A DNA stretch of 64,000 nucleotides, from NCBI RefSeq assembly GCF_000422345.1, contig NZ_AULP01000006.1, positions 1 through 64,000 on the forward strand. Reading direction: 5' to 3'. Both the position numbers and the translations under genes were made by a program. Origin of the DNA: Neomelitea salexigens DSM 19753. Its GTDB lineage: Bacteria > Pseudomonadota > Gammaproteobacteria > Pseudomonadales > Spongiibacteraceae. The notes below the pieces were generated by a model that saw only the letters and a program-made list of their open reading frames with translations, made no database searches and was not told the DNA's origin. The stretch's first letter is position 1; each line of letters starts with the position of its first letter. Of this stretch, positions 35,701 to 44,233 are shown in pieces.

Positions 35701-36597
35701 GCATCAGGTGGGCACTGTGAAACCGTTTCCGCGATGACAAAATCTTTCCCCGCTGATGTAACGGTTCTGGATAAGGACTTAGATGGGTTCACCGACCGCC
35801 TCTATGCGGCGGATGTGGGCGGGAATATATGGCGCATTGACCTTGAGGCAGCCAGCCCAGCGACAACCGCCTTTAGCGACATTGAAGTGAATAAGTTCGC
35901 AAGTCTGGGGGGCAGCGGCAACAGTGCTCGCAAATTCCTATTTGCCCCGGATGTCGTGCCGACGAATAACTTCGACGCTGTGGTGGCGGTCTCTGGTGAC
36001 CGTGAGCACCCGCTTTATACCAGCAGTACCACTGCCGGACTTGCCTACAATGTTGAAAATAAATTTTTCATGATTATGGACAAAAATACCGGCAAATCGA
36101 TGCCATCGACTCACTCCGCGGTGACCGTAAGTGACCTGGTTGACCAAAGCACGTTGCAGTGTAGTGACGGCAGTGGTGGCATTGTTTCCTGTGGCAGCGA
36201 AGGTGCGACCGAGTTGTATTTTAGTGGTTTGGATAGCGGTGTCGCAGGGTATTACTTTGACCTGCTAGTGGGTGAAAAAGGCGTTAACGCACCATTGGCT
36301 GTTGCCGGGAAAGTCTATTTTGGTACCAACCAGCCGGATGTGCCCGATGCTGAAAGTTGCAGTGCAAATTTAGGTAACGCTGGGGCCTATGTTGTGAATC
36401 TTGTGACAGGTGAGCGGCAGAGAAATGAATTTTCTGGTGGTGGACTTCCACCGTCACCTATTGCCGGGCTCGTGACGATTGATGGGAAAACCGTGCCCTT
36501 TGTGATTGGTGGGGCGGGGCCATCACCCTTTGACCCCAGCACCCCTGCGCTCGACTTGTCCGGTGGGCGAAAACGGACCTACTGGTATTACGAATAA
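32770..36597 (+). CDS. pilY1: PilY1-like tip protein, cluster 2 (MIDAS lost)
   Basis: About 1275 residues, with a signal peptide ending at VHA. The N-terminal region is laid out like a von Willebrand A domain, but where D-x-S-x-S should stand, after the PTVLL strand, it reads GWHSSANSN; the acidic metal ligand is absent. The C-terminal beta-propeller keeps a calcium-like loop (DKDLDGFTD, coded near 35770) followed by YAADVGGNIWRID. The function is probably pilus-tip, but without MIDAS-type metal-dependent adhesion. ATG 32770 is chosen over GTG 32761. A bidirectional terminator follows. Confidence 0.9.
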   Translation: MKTLISWICLSLIFIAVPTLVHAEDIDLFAGITPGGANPPTVLLGWHSSANSNANVTHGCTYADDGAAPNLGDTVGGMEQCAVVNTMLSLLEPEYDYLLGAIKVGLMVFNANRFSNFDNGTGLGNGDDRCGFLLSPPALMDRDGISGFISRLKSIGKNHLANQSRLGDLIAESWAMLNGLSSSCSGVDYSGLADIATQCRDAVLVYIGNATKQNANVADGTGNPDVLLKSQLTDVFSYATSSSQYQFFATPRAVTQLTNSDSPNNKYWGDEWTQFMNLVDTSDSTQSDRNVTTYSIAVYDPNLETKLAGEINFLADLANVGGGKAFKVTADNHAGLAEVLLQIFNEVQDINSAFSSATLPVSANTQGTFLNQVYIASFRPDSDAAPRWNGNVKQYQLGFDAGGNIVLTDSTQDISAAVTSVTNPITGSIVDDAISFWTTNTPKDASGAAVADWPLDGFWRNSPEGEGFAFDHPDGDLVEKGGAGQLLRVNNLTTSSGRKVYTCNSVGGCPSTSALPEFKTTNTTLVSQLNAELGAAEEGGNASISVGRYDDGETISTSCSGKGNNITCTITHDGSGGTQLDAATDKVVMLNAWNESLQANKQTCTFATPCSISNVTATSFDVNSKNIPSGQTYNGAVIVEVSRAARVAQTAHGLGLGDQVELEGCSVGSTDNTYNSQLLSGTVLGSVIAVTDADNYVLRLGDYVLAENNNVSCGSSAVSLTAETLIDWVRGEDIIGNETRRGPCPPEQRGSDCPITARGSIHADVLHSRPAVINYGGTTGVVVFYGSNDGHFHAINGNQTGNIAGVQPGGELWSFVAPEFFGKFKRQFNNDPLVKYPNVLDSRAQPRDYFFDGNTTILQDKRTGEPTSGKSLIFMSARRGGRLLYALDVSNVAEPRYLWSLSNSQVPELGQTWSQAQLTLIKGHSNPVLVLGAGYDPAEDQEPAPATNSQGRGVLILDAFTGGVLWAALADCTGVTLASGGHCETVSAMTKSFPADVTVLDKDLDGFTDRLYAADVGGNIWRIDLEAASPATTAFSDIEVNKFASLGGSGNSARKFLFAPDVVPTNNFDAVVAVSGDREHPLYTSSTTAGLAYNVENKFFMIMDKNTGKSMPSTHSAVTVSDLVDQSTLQCSDGSGGIVSCGSEGATELYFSGLDSGVAGYYFDLLVGEKGVNAPLAVAGKVYFGTNQPDVPDAESCSANLGNAGAYVVNLVTGERQRNEFSGGGLPPSPIAGLVTIDGKTVPFVIGGAGPSPFDPSTPALDLSGGRKRTYWYYE

Positions 36598-36600
36598 CTA

Positions 36601-36625
36601 AAAAGGCGGCCTCGGCCGCCTTTTT
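36601..36625. terminator. Bidirectional terminator between pilY1 and pilR
   Basis: AAAAGGCGGC-CTC-GGCCGCCTTTTT hairpin; it ends the second pilin operon on the plus strand and the pilS-pilR operon on the minus strand. Confidence 0.92.
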
Positions 36626-36640
36626 AGTTTTGTGAGCTCA

Positions 36641-37993
36641 CTAGTCGAGGTTGTACTTCTTTAGTTTGTAGCGAAATTGCCGGAAGGTGAGCCCCAGCAA
36701 CTTCGCTGACTCCGTCTTATTGCCCTGTTGGGCTTTTAGGGCAGCATTGATTATGTTTTGCTCAATACTGGCAAGATACCCTTCCACGTCTCCGATAGCG
36801 GCCGATAGGTGGTCGGTGTGTTTATCCGGGTTCACGCTGCTATTTGATGCCGGGAGCGATAGGTCCTTGGCAGTGATGGTCTCGTCGTCGCAAAGTGTTG
36901 CGGCGCGTTCAATAATGTTTTCCAACTCGCGAACGTTGCCGGGAAAGGGGTAACTGCTCAGCGCATTGAGAGCATCTTCACTGAGACGAGGGGCCGGTAT
37001 ACCCCACTCGCTAGCGATTTTCTCAAGCATAAAATTGGCCAATAACGGGATGTCGCTGACCCGTTGCCGCAGGCTGGGTACTGCGACCTCGATAACATTA
37101 ATTCGGTAGAACAGGTCACTGCGGAAGTGTTCTGAGGCGACTTCGCGGGAAAGGTCTCTATGGGTAGCGCTGAGTATGCGAACGTCGACGGAAATTTCTT
37201 CATTTGAACCGATGCGCCGCACCGCCTTTTCCTGAATAGCGCGAAGCAGTTTAACCTGCATATTCAGCGGCAGGTCGGCGACTTCGTCCAGGAAGAGAGT
37301 GCCGCCATTGGCTGCTTCAAACAAGCCTTCCTTATCGCCATAAGCGCCAGTAAAGCTGCCCTTAACATGACCAAAGAATTCACTTTCGACAAGCTCGTCG
37401 GGGATGGCGCCACAGTTCACTGGGACAAAGGGAGCATTGCGGCGCGGCCCATTGGCGTGGATCATGCGCGCTACGACTTCCTTGCCACTGCCCGACTCGC
37501 CACTGATGTAGACGGGGGCCTGGCTGCGGGCAAGCTTGGTGATTTGCTGGCGCAGTCGGCTGATAACGTCGGTTTCGCCGAGTAAGCGGGTGTTGCGGCT
37601 ACTGTCGATAGCGGTGGCGCTGCTACTCTCCAGCTGCAGGGCGGTTTTGATCAGGTTGCGCAACTGATCTATAGACACCGGCTTGTTGATAAAGTCGAAT
37701 GCCCCCGCCTTTAGCGCCTCAACTGCTAGCTCTGTGCTGCCATAGGCAGTTAACACCGCAACGGCAGTTTCACTGCAGTGCTGTTGGATGTGGTGAACGA
37801 CGTCCAAGCCCGAGCCATCTGGCAATTTGATATCGGTAAGACAAAGCTGAATGGTGTTTTGCTGCAGGAGTGCGATAGCGTCACTGACACAGCCGACCGA
37901 TTCGGTATGAAGGCCCATGCGACTGATAGTAATTTCCAGAAGTTCGCGAATATCCGGTTCGTCGTCAATGATGAGTACGGTTTTCTGTGTCAT
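36641..37993 (-). CDS. pilR: Sigma-54 response regulator PilR
   Basis: A 450-residue NtrC-family activator. The receiver domain (1-120) has the phosphorylated D54 (CLTDIKLPDG). The AAA+ domain has Walker A GESGSGKE near 170, the sigma-54 contact loop GSFTGA, and GGTLFLDEVADLP. The C-terminal Fis-type helix-turn-helix ends TFRQFRYKLKKYNLD. In Pseudomonas PilR turns on pilA transcription when PilS signals low pilin; here it sits next to both minor-pilin clusters. The end of pilS lies 15 bases upstream. Confidence 0.93.
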   Translation of the reverse strand: MTQKTVLIIDDEPDIRELLEITISRMGLHTESVGCVSDAIALLQQNTIQLCLTDIKLPDGSGLDVVHHIQQHCSETAVAVLTAYGSTELAVEALKAGAFDFINKPVSIDQLRNLIKTALQLESSSATAIDSSRNTRLLGETDVISRLRQQITKLARSQAPVYISGESGSGKEVVARMIHANGPRRNAPFVPVNCGAIPDELVESEFFGHVKGSFTGAYGDKEGLFEAANGGTLFLDEVADLPLNMQVKLLRAIQEKAVRRIGSNEEISVDVRILSATHRDLSREVASEHFRSDLFYRINVIEVAVPSLRQRVSDIPLLANFMLEKIASEWGIPAPRLSEDALNALSSYPFPGNVRELENIIERAATLCDDETITAKDLSLPASNSSVNPDKHTDHLSAAIGDVEGYLASIEQNIINAALKAQQGNKTESAKLLGLTFRQFRYKLKKYNLD

Positions 37994-38008
37994 ATCGGCT
38001 TGTCAGTA

Positions 38009-39601
38009 TCAATCGGGGAGCGCGCTGCGCTGCGGGTGGGCGAATTGTAATCGAAAACAGCTGTCGCCGCTGGGTTCCCGCCGGTAGCTAATGGCGATTT
38101 GGTTCGCCAGGCAAAGCTCGCGGCAGAGGTACAAGCCGAGTCCATTGCCCTGAGATTCCGTGGTGAAAAAGGGCTCAAAGATTTTGTCTTTATTGTCCTG
38201 AGAAATGCCGGGGCCATTATCCATGATATCCAGTGTTACGCCGCCGCTAATACCGTTGCTCAAACGGTAGCGGATAACGGCTGTGTCGGCCTCTGCCAAG
38301 CTATGACGAATACCGTTTTCCGTAATATTACTCAGTATCTGGTTTAGCTGGCTTTGGTCGACGTTAACCGTGTCATTACTGCATTGTGAGTCGTCAGGTA
38401 GCAGCTGTATCTTCCCCTGGTGAATGCTGTGCCAATCCCGGCAAAAGTGCTGCAGCCACGGCATTAGCGCGAAGGCTTCGGGTTTCGGTAGGCGGCCGCG
38501 AGACAGCTCGAGAACATTTTTTACAATATCGTCCATGCGTTTTGCATGGTTTTGGATAATGCCGACAAAGCGCGCATCCCCGTCGTCGAGGTGAGGGCTT
38601 TCGGCGAGCAATTGCGCCGCATGGCTGATTGCCGAAAGAGGGTTGCGTATTTCATGCGCGATGCTGGCGGTGAAGCGCCCAAGCGAGGCAAGCTTTAAGT
38701 TCTGAGCGCGCTGATTGATCTTGCTGATATTTTCAATATACAGCAGGAAATCTTCGTCGTTGTCTTGGTCCAGCTGGGCGATGTTGACATGTAACTCGAC
38801 CCCAGAGGGCTGCAGCTGGATAATTTTCGACAAGCTGCTACCCGGTGCGGTAAGGGCGGTGATTTGCGGGGGGGCATAGAGTGAATCGGGGCGGCGTTGG
38901 TAGGGGACTTGCAAAAGTTCTGCGGCAGCGGCGTTGCAGAGCTTGATGCGGCCACTGCGTGACATGACCACAATGCCCGTCTGCATTCGCTGCACAATGC
39001 TTTGGTTGATTTGCGATAGCCGCTCTAAGTCACTGCGGCGACGCTCTGCCAACTGCTGAGCGGAAATAATTCGTTGGCTGAGGTAGCGAATGGCAATGGC
39101 TGTTGAAAAATAGGCCATCCCCATCATGCCCGCGACGATAAATTGCTGGGTTTCTACGCGCTCGTAAAGGGTATTGGCCGCGACCTCGGCAATGGCACTG
39201 ATGGTCGCCAGCGAGGCTAGAGACAGGCACAAGCGGGCGGGTAAGGTCATGCTTGCTGCGCTGATGCTAACCATCAACAGTGAGGCAAGGCCAGAGTCGG
39301 CACTTGCAGAGCAGTAGCTCATCAGCATGATGCAGCCAATGTCGATGAAAAACTCGAAGAACAGCCCCGTGTCGTGATAGTGGCGACTGGCCAGCAAATG
39401 CTGGAACAAGGCGAGCAGTGAAAAAGCCAAGTAGGCAAAGGAAATCAGCGAATAGATGCCGGGGGCGGTGCTTCCCAGCACCGATTGACTGAACCCATAA
39501 ATGAAGATGAAAAACAGCGCGCTGGCTAGCAGCAGGCGGTACGCTGCATATACCCGCATGACGGCGCGGCGTTGGCTGTGGTCGATGCTGGCGCTATGCA
39601 T
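38009..39601 (-). CDS. pilS: Membrane sensor kinase PilS
   Basis: A 530-residue histidine kinase with six N-terminal membrane helices (to about residue 180), a PAS domain (about 190-290), a HisKA domain with H-box ASIAHEIRNPLSAISH, and a HATPase with NGPGISQDNKD and GNGLGLYLC. PilS senses pilin in the membrane and phosphorylates or dephosphorylates PilR. Start ATG 39601; pilR follows in the same transcript. The opposite-strand nadE starts 126 bases away. Confidence 0.92.
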   Translation of the reverse strand: MHSASIDHSQRRAVMRVYAAYRLLLASALFFIFIYGFSQSVLGSTAPGIYSLISFAYLAFSLLALFQHLLASRHYHDTGLFFEFFIDIGCIMLMSYCSASADSGLASLLMVSISAASMTLPARLCLSLASLATISAIAEVAANTLYERVETQQFIVAGMMGMAYFSTAIAIRYLSQRIISAQQLAERRRSDLERLSQINQSIVQRMQTGIVVMSRSGRIKLCNAAAAELLQVPYQRRPDSLYAPPQITALTAPGSSLSKIIQLQPSGVELHVNIAQLDQDNDEDFLLYIENISKINQRAQNLKLASLGRFTASIAHEIRNPLSAISHAAQLLAESPHLDDGDARFVGIIQNHAKRMDDIVKNVLELSRGRLPKPEAFALMPWLQHFCRDWHSIHQGKIQLLPDDSQCSNDTVNVDQSQLNQILSNITENGIRHSLAEADTAVIRYRLSNGISGGVTLDIMDNGPGISQDNKDKIFEPFFTTESQGNGLGLYLCRELCLANQIAISYRREPSGDSCFRLQFAHPQRSALPD

Positions 39602-39668
39602 GATGCTCTCGTTCGGCTAATGCCAATAAGTGTATCTGGCAATTCCTGCGGATGCACATCGCGAGTTT

Positions 39669-39677
39669 TGATAGAAT
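39669..39677 (+). promoter_or_regulatory. Candidate extended -10 promoter of nadE
   Basis: TG-A-TAGAAT (39669-39677) fits an extended -10 element, 50 bases before the nadE start. No convincing -35 is present, which is acceptable for the extended type. Confidence 0.42.
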
Positions 39678-39727
39678 GCCAGCGCACTGCGGTAAGCCAA
39701 CGCCTATTAACGGGGATACACAGATTC

Positions 39728-41356
39728 ATGACCACGCTTCGTATTGTTACTGCTCAGATCAACCCGGTAGTAGGGGACATCGAAGGCAACACCGACAAAA
39801 TTCTCAACGCCGTTGAAGAGGCAGTGCGGGCGCACAACCCCCAGCTTATATTGTTCCCAGAGCTTGTTGTGACGGGGTATCCGCCCGAAGACTTGCTCTT
39901 GCGCAGTAGCATTAGCCATCGGGTAGAGCGCGCTTTGGCGCGCATTGCCAAAGCGGCGAAAGAGACCTATATCGTTGTCGGTTATCCGCGCAGCCGAGAT
40001 CAAGGTTTGTATAACACGGCTGGGGTGTTCTTCCGCGGCCGTTTGCTCCACGAATACCACAAGCAATGTTTGCCGAACTACCGCGTATTTGATGAAAAGC
40101 GCTATTTCAAAGAAGGCCGTGAAAGCGTCGTCTTTGACCTGTTTGGTGTGCCCACCGCGCTGAGTATTTGCGAAGACATCTGGCAGGATGGCCCCACCGC
40201 GGCTGCCAGAGCCGCCGGTGCACAGCTGATGTTGAATATGAGCGCCTCGCCCTTTCATGCAGGTAAGCAGATAGAGCGCGAAGCCCTGCTGGCGCAACGG
40301 GCCTGGCAAGGCGGAATGCCCATCGTCTACTGCAATTTGGTGGGTGGTCAGGACGAGTTAGTGTTTGATGGCGCGTCGATGGTGGTTTCCAAAGAGGGGG
40401 AGTTACTGGCGCGAAGCCCCGCCTATGTCGAGCATTTAGCCTGTGTTACGGCACATTGGCAGGACGGCTCGCTGAGCATTGATGAAGGGGCGGTGACCGA
40501 CCTTAAACCGGTGCTGGACGATGTCTACGAAACGCTGGTGCTGGGGGTGCGCGACTACGTTGAGAAAAATGGCTTTAAGGGCGTGGTATTGGGTTTGTCA
40601 GGCGGTATTGATTCCGGTTTGACGCTGGCGATTGCCGTTGACGCACTGGGCCCTGAGCGCGTGGAGGCGGTGATGATGCCCTTTCGCTACACGGCGTCCA
40701 TGAGCGTTGAAGATGCCGAGGAACAGGCGAATATGTTGGGTGTGCGCTACTCCTGTCTGTCGATCGAGCCGATGTACGACGCCTTCATGGCGACGTTGGC
40801 CGACGAGTTTGCCGGCACCCAGGTCGATACCACGGAGCAGAACCTGCAGGCTCGCTGTCGCGGTGTTCTGTTGATGGCGATCTCCAACAAAAAGGGCTAC
40901 CTGGTCCTCACCACGGGCAACAAAAGCGAAGTGGCGGTCGGCTACTCGACGCTATACGGCGATATGGCCGGTGGCTTTGACGTACTGAAAGATGTCGCCA
41001 AAACCCGGGTGTTTGAACTGGCTCGCTATCGCAATACCCGCTCTCCAGCGATCCCGCAGCGCGTTATCGACAGGCCGCCCTCGGCCGAGTTGGCGCCAGA
41101 TCAGAAAGATGAAGACAACCTGCCGCCCTACGATACGCTGGATGAAATCCTGGAGCGCTATATCGAGCGCGATGAAAGCGCTGAAGCGATTATCGCCGAT
41201 GGCTTTGACCGCGACACCGTGTACCGGGTACTGCGCCTTGTCGATTTAAACGAGTACAAGCGCCGGCAAGCGCCGATCGGTACGCGCATCACCGAGAGAG
41301 GCTTCGGGCGTGACCGTCGCTACCCCATCACTCAGAAATGGCCGATTGGCGATTGA
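39728..41356 (+). CDS. nadE: Glutamine-dependent NAD+ synthetase
   Basis: A 542-residue two-domain enzyme making NAD+ from deamido-NAD+. The N-terminal nitrilase-type glutaminase has the triad E45, K112 and C148 (LSICEDIW). The C-terminal synthetase has the ATP-pyrophosphatase loop SGGIDS at 291-296 and LTTGNKSEVAVGYSTLYGDMAGG. The start is ATG 39728; an upstream in-frame ATG at 39572 overlaps pilS and adds 52 untypical residues. It stands alone between pilS and bamD, a place where Pseudomonas has no nadE. Confidence 0.95.
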   Translation: MTTLRIVTAQINPVVGDIEGNTDKILNAVEEAVRAHNPQLILFPELVVTGYPPEDLLLRSSISHRVERALARIAKAAKETYIVVGYPRSRDQGLYNTAGVFFRGRLLHEYHKQCLPNYRVFDEKRYFKEGRESVVFDLFGVPTALSICEDIWQDGPTAAARAAGAQLMLNMSASPFHAGKQIEREALLAQRAWQGGMPIVYCNLVGGQDELVFDGASMVVSKEGELLARSPAYVEHLACVTAHWQDGSLSIDEGAVTDLKPVLDDVYETLVLGVRDYVEKNGFKGVVLGLSGGIDSGLTLAIAVDALGPERVEAVMMPFRYTASMSVEDAEEQANMLGVRYSCLSIEPMYDAFMATLADEFAGTQVDTTEQNLQARCRGVLLMAISNKKGYLVLTTGNKSEVAVGYSTLYGDMAGGFDVLKDVAKTRVFELARYRNTRSPAIPQRVIDRPPSAELAPDQKDEDNLPPYDTLDEILERYIERDESAEAIIADGFDRDTVYRVLRLVDLNEYKRRQAPIGTRITERGFGRDRRYPITQKWPIGD

Positions 41357-41367
41357 TAGACCGGAAA

Positions 41368-41398
41368 TAAAAAAGGGCGCCTATGGCGCCCTTTTTTT
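41368..41398. terminator. Bidirectional terminator between nadE and bamD
   Basis: GGGCGCC-TAT-GGCGCCC with flanking A- and T-runs, between two convergent genes. Confidence 0.92.
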
Positions 41399-41419
41399 GT
41401 ACCCCGCTGTCGCGACGAC

Positions 41420-42289
41420 CTATTCTTCACTCTTGCTGCGGTTGTCAAAACGCGGCGGCTCATAGCGGTCAAACAGGCCGAAGGTGGCTTTATTGATAAA
41501 TGAGCCTTCCTGTTCGATACCGACTTCGCTGATGAAGTTACCGTTCTTGTCCAGGTTGGGATGGTCGGGATAGTTCTTGCGCAACACGGCAAGTGACTGC
41601 TCCGCCAGATCATCCATACCTAACAGCAGATAAGCCTGTACCATTACCGCCAGCGCATCGGGAACAGCCGGCGTTTGAGGCAAATTTTCTATAACATAGC
41701 GCCCGCGATTGGCCGCGGCCAAATAGGCTTTGCGCTTAAAGTAGTAATTCGCCACATTGATCTCGTAGCGCGCGAGACGGTTTCGCAGGTAGATCATCCG
41801 GGCGCGCGCATCATCGGCATACACGCTGTTTGGGAAGCGCTGCAACAGCTGACGAAAATCTTCAAAGGATTGGATCGCCGACCCCGGGTCGCGCTGCGTC
41901 ATGTCAGTGGGGATGAAGCGCTCCAGCAGGCCCTCGCCCTCGGTGTAGTTCGAGAGACCGCGCATGTAGTAGGCGTAATCCACTTTCTCGTGCTGTGGGT
42001 GCAGGCGAATAAAGCGATCGGCAGCGGCGATTGCTGCCTCGTTGTCACCGCCGCGATAGTAGGCGTAGATAATCTCCAGCTGCGCTTGTTCGGCATAGGG
42101 GCCAAAGGGGTAGCGGCTTTCCAAGAGCTGCAGGTTCTGAATAGCCAGTGAAAAGTTCTTGCTGTTCAGGTAGCCTTGCGCGGTTTCGTATATCTCCCGC
42201 TCCGACAGTTCCTGTCGTTCAGGTTCGCTGGCGCAACCCGCGAGGGTGGCGATGAGAAGGAGTGCTAGGAGCTTGTTAAACGCTTTCAT
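41420..42289 (-). CDS. bamD: Outer-membrane assembly lipoprotein BamD
   Basis: A 289-residue lipoprotein with lipobox LAGC (C19) and about five tetratricopeptide repeats, part of the Bam complex that inserts outer-membrane proteins. Recognisable blocks are [27 protein letters not shown], with [22 protein letters not shown] after it. It is longer than E. coli BamD (about 245), with an extra C-terminal tail. Divergent from rluD with a 97-base gap, the same arrangement as in Pseudomonas. Start ATG 42289, preceded by GGAACGGG. Confidence 0.93.
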   Translation of the reverse strand: MKAFNKLLALLLIATLAGCASEPERQELSEREIYETAQGYLNSKNFSLAIQNLQLLESRYPFGPYAEQAQLEIIYAYYRGGDNEAAIAAADRFIRLHPQHEKVDYAYYMRGLSNYTEGEGLLERFIPTDMTQRDPGSAIQSFEDFRQLLQRFPNSVYADDARARMIYLRNRLARYEINVANYYFKRKAYLAAANRGRYVIENLPQTPAVPDALAVMVQAYLLLGMDDLAEQSLAVLRKNYPDHPNLDKNGNFISEVGIEQEGSFINKATFGLFDRYEPPRFDNRSKSEE

Positions 42290-42386
42290 TTACCCGTTCC
42301 AAATGGCGGAAGAACCCCGCATTTGCGAGGGCCTGCTATTTAACCACAGCGTGTCAGTGGTATAAAGAAGGCCTCGGAGAATCACT

Positions 42387-43343
42387 ATGACAGAAACCAT
42401 CAATCGCCAGGAAATCGTTCCCGCCGACCTCAACTATGCGCGTTTCGACCAGGCCGCCAGCGCCTTGTTCCCTGAATATTCGCGATCGCGCCTGCAAAGC
42501 TGGATAAAAGGCGGTCAATTAACGGCCAATCACAGCAGCTGCCGCCCCCGGGACAAAGTTCACGAAGGCGACGTGCTGACCTTGCAAGCGGAGCTGCAAC
42601 CCGAGGGGCGCTTTGAGGCCGAGGCGATAGCGCTGGATATCGTCTATGAAGACGACGATATTATCGTGATCAATAAGCCCGCTGGCCTGGTTGTTCACCC
42701 GGGTGCCGGTAATCCCAGTGGCACCCTGCTGAATGCCCTGCTCAGTCACTGCCCGAGTATTGATAGTGTGCCGCGCGCGGGTATCGTGCACCGTCTTGAC
42801 CGCGATACCACCGGACTCATGGTGGTTGCCAAAACGCTGCAAGCCCACGCCGACTTGGTGGCGCAGCTGCAAGCGCGCGATGTTCACCGCGAATACGACG
42901 CCGTTGTGATGGGCAGCATGACCGGTGGGGGTAAGGTTGAGGAGCCAATGGGGCGTCACCCCCAGCAGCGCACAAAAATGGCGGTGGTGCAGTTTGGCGG
43001 CAAGGAGGCGATTACGCATTATCGCCTGCAAAAGCGTTATCGCGACCACTGCCATGTGCGTTGTTTTCTTGAAACGGGCCGCACCCACCAGATTCGTGTG
43101 CATATGGCCCATATTCGCCACCCTTTGGTGGGCGACGCGACTTATGCCGGTCGGCCGCGCTTGCCCAAAGGCGCGAGCGATGAGCTGGTGAATATGCTGC
43201 GCAGCTTTCCCAGGCAGGCGCTGCATGCCCGTAAACTTGAACTCGAGCACCCCATAAGTGGCGATACCATGAGCTGGGAAGTGCCCTTGCCCGACGACAT
43301 GCAAGCTCTACTAGCCGTATTGGATGCTGAGGAAAAGTTGTGA
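42387..43343 (+). CDS. rluD: 23S rRNA pseudouridine synthase RluD
   Basis: A 318-residue enzyme that makes pseudouridines in helix 69 of 23S rRNA. An S4 RNA-binding domain (about 17-75) precedes the catalytic domain with HRLDRDTTG, catalytic D138. INKPAGLVVHPG and GRTHQIRVHM are conserved. Start ATG 42387. It overlaps pgeF by 4 bases, giving the rluD-pgeF-clpB order common in gammaproteobacteria. Confidence 0.95.
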   Translation: MTETINRQEIVPADLNYARFDQAASALFPEYSRSRLQSWIKGGQLTANHSSCRPRDKVHEGDVLTLQAELQPEGRFEAEAIALDIVYEDDDIIVINKPAGLVVHPGAGNPSGTLLNALLSHCPSIDSVPRAGIVHRLDRDTTGLMVVAKTLQAHADLVAQLQARDVHREYDAVVMGSMTGGGKVEEPMGRHPQQRTKMAVVQFGGKEAITHYRLQKRYRDHCHVRCFLETGRTHQIRVHMAHIRHPLVGDATYAGRPRLPKGASDELVNMLRSFPRQALHARKLELEHPISGDTMSWEVPLPDDMQALLAVLDAEEKL

Positions 43344-44113
43344 TTCACGCCGCCTGGCCAGCGCCCGATAATGTGATCGCGCTGACCACAACGCGGCACG
43401 CGCCAGCGGGCACCATCGGTGCCAGTGAAGGGGCGTATGCGGATTTTAATCTTGCCCAGCATGTTAACGACAAGCCGCTGGCGGTCGCCGCAAACCGCGC
43501 GGCGCTTTTCCACCAATTACAGCCGCAGGGCTTGCGTCGTATCCAATGGCTGAACCAAACCCACGGCACCGTAGTGTATCGATCTCGGGCCGATGTGCAG
43601 GCGCTGCCCGATGCTGATGCGGCCATCACAACTGACATCGGCCAGGCGCTGGCCGTATTAACTGCCGACTGTCTCCCGGTATTGCTCTGCGACCGGCTGG
43701 GGCGCCAGGTGGCCGCTGTTCACGCGGGTTGGCGTGGCCTGTGTAGCGGTGTGGTCGCCAATGCCGTTGCCGCGTTTGATCGCCCCGCTCAGCAATTAAT
43801 GGCGTGGTTGGGGCCGGCGATTTCCCCTCAGCATTTTGAAGTTGGCGAAGAGGTGCTGCAGGCGTTTGAAAGCCAATTTACCGGCCCAGATAGCGCGGCC
43901 ATTCGCGCCGCCTTTGCGCCGATAGCCGGCCACTCTGGAAAATACCTCGCCGATTTGTATCAATTAGCGCGGCTGCAGTTGAAATCGCTGGGCGTCGACG
44001 CCATCTATGGAGGAGAGTATTGCACGGTGGCCGACGACGACCTGTTCTACTCCTATCGACGACAGCCCCAGTGTGGGCGCCAGGCCAGCATTATTCTGTT
44101 GCGGGATAACTAA
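43340..44113 (+). CDS. pgeF: Peptidoglycan-editing/purine nucleoside phosphorylase-like protein (YfiH)
   Basis: A 257-residue member of the YfiH/LACC1 family. Metal ligands H75 (NQTHG), C111 (TADCLPVLL) and H128 (AVHAGWRG) are in place. Members have been described as laccase-like oxidases, as purine-nucleoside enzymes and as PgeF, which corrects peptidoglycan precursors; sequence alone does not decide. Start GTG 43340 overlaps the rluD stop. The heat-shock promoter of clpB follows. Confidence 0.9.
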   Translation: MIHAAWPAPDNVIALTTTRHAPAGTIGASEGAYADFNLAQHVNDKPLAVAANRAALFHQLQPQGLRRIQWLNQTHGTVVYRSRADVQALPDADAAITTDIGQALAVLTADCLPVLLCDRLGRQVAAVHAGWRGLCSGVVANAVAAFDRPAQQLMAWLGPAISPQHFEVGEEVLQAFESQFTGPDSAAIRAAFAPIAGHSGKYLADLYQLARLQLKSLGVDAIYGGEYCTVADDDLFYSYRRQPQCGRQASIILLRDN

Positions 44114-44130
44114 AAATCTCTCCCGCCGGG

Positions 44131-44159
44131 CTTGAAAGCCAGCGGAGCACCCCCATCTA
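44131..44159 (+). promoter_or_regulatory. Heat-shock (sigma-32) promoter of clpB
   Basis: CTTGAAA (44131-44137), 13-base spacer, CCCCATCTA (44151-44159). This matches the RpoH consensus CTTGAAA-N13-CCCCAT-T closely and lies 75 bases before the clpB start codon. ClpB is a known member of the RpoH regulon. Confidence 0.88.
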
Positions 44160-44233
44160 GTAAATAGAAAGACCTTATTAATAGTGCGGTTATCGCTCTG
44201 CGTGAGCTGGGCCGCATGGATGGAGAGCCGCGA

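Noticed and set aside
42519-43304. Long minus-strand frame (261 codons) opposite rluD
   Set aside because: Antisense to a clear pseudouridine synthase with all its motifs; no independent domain or ribosome site.
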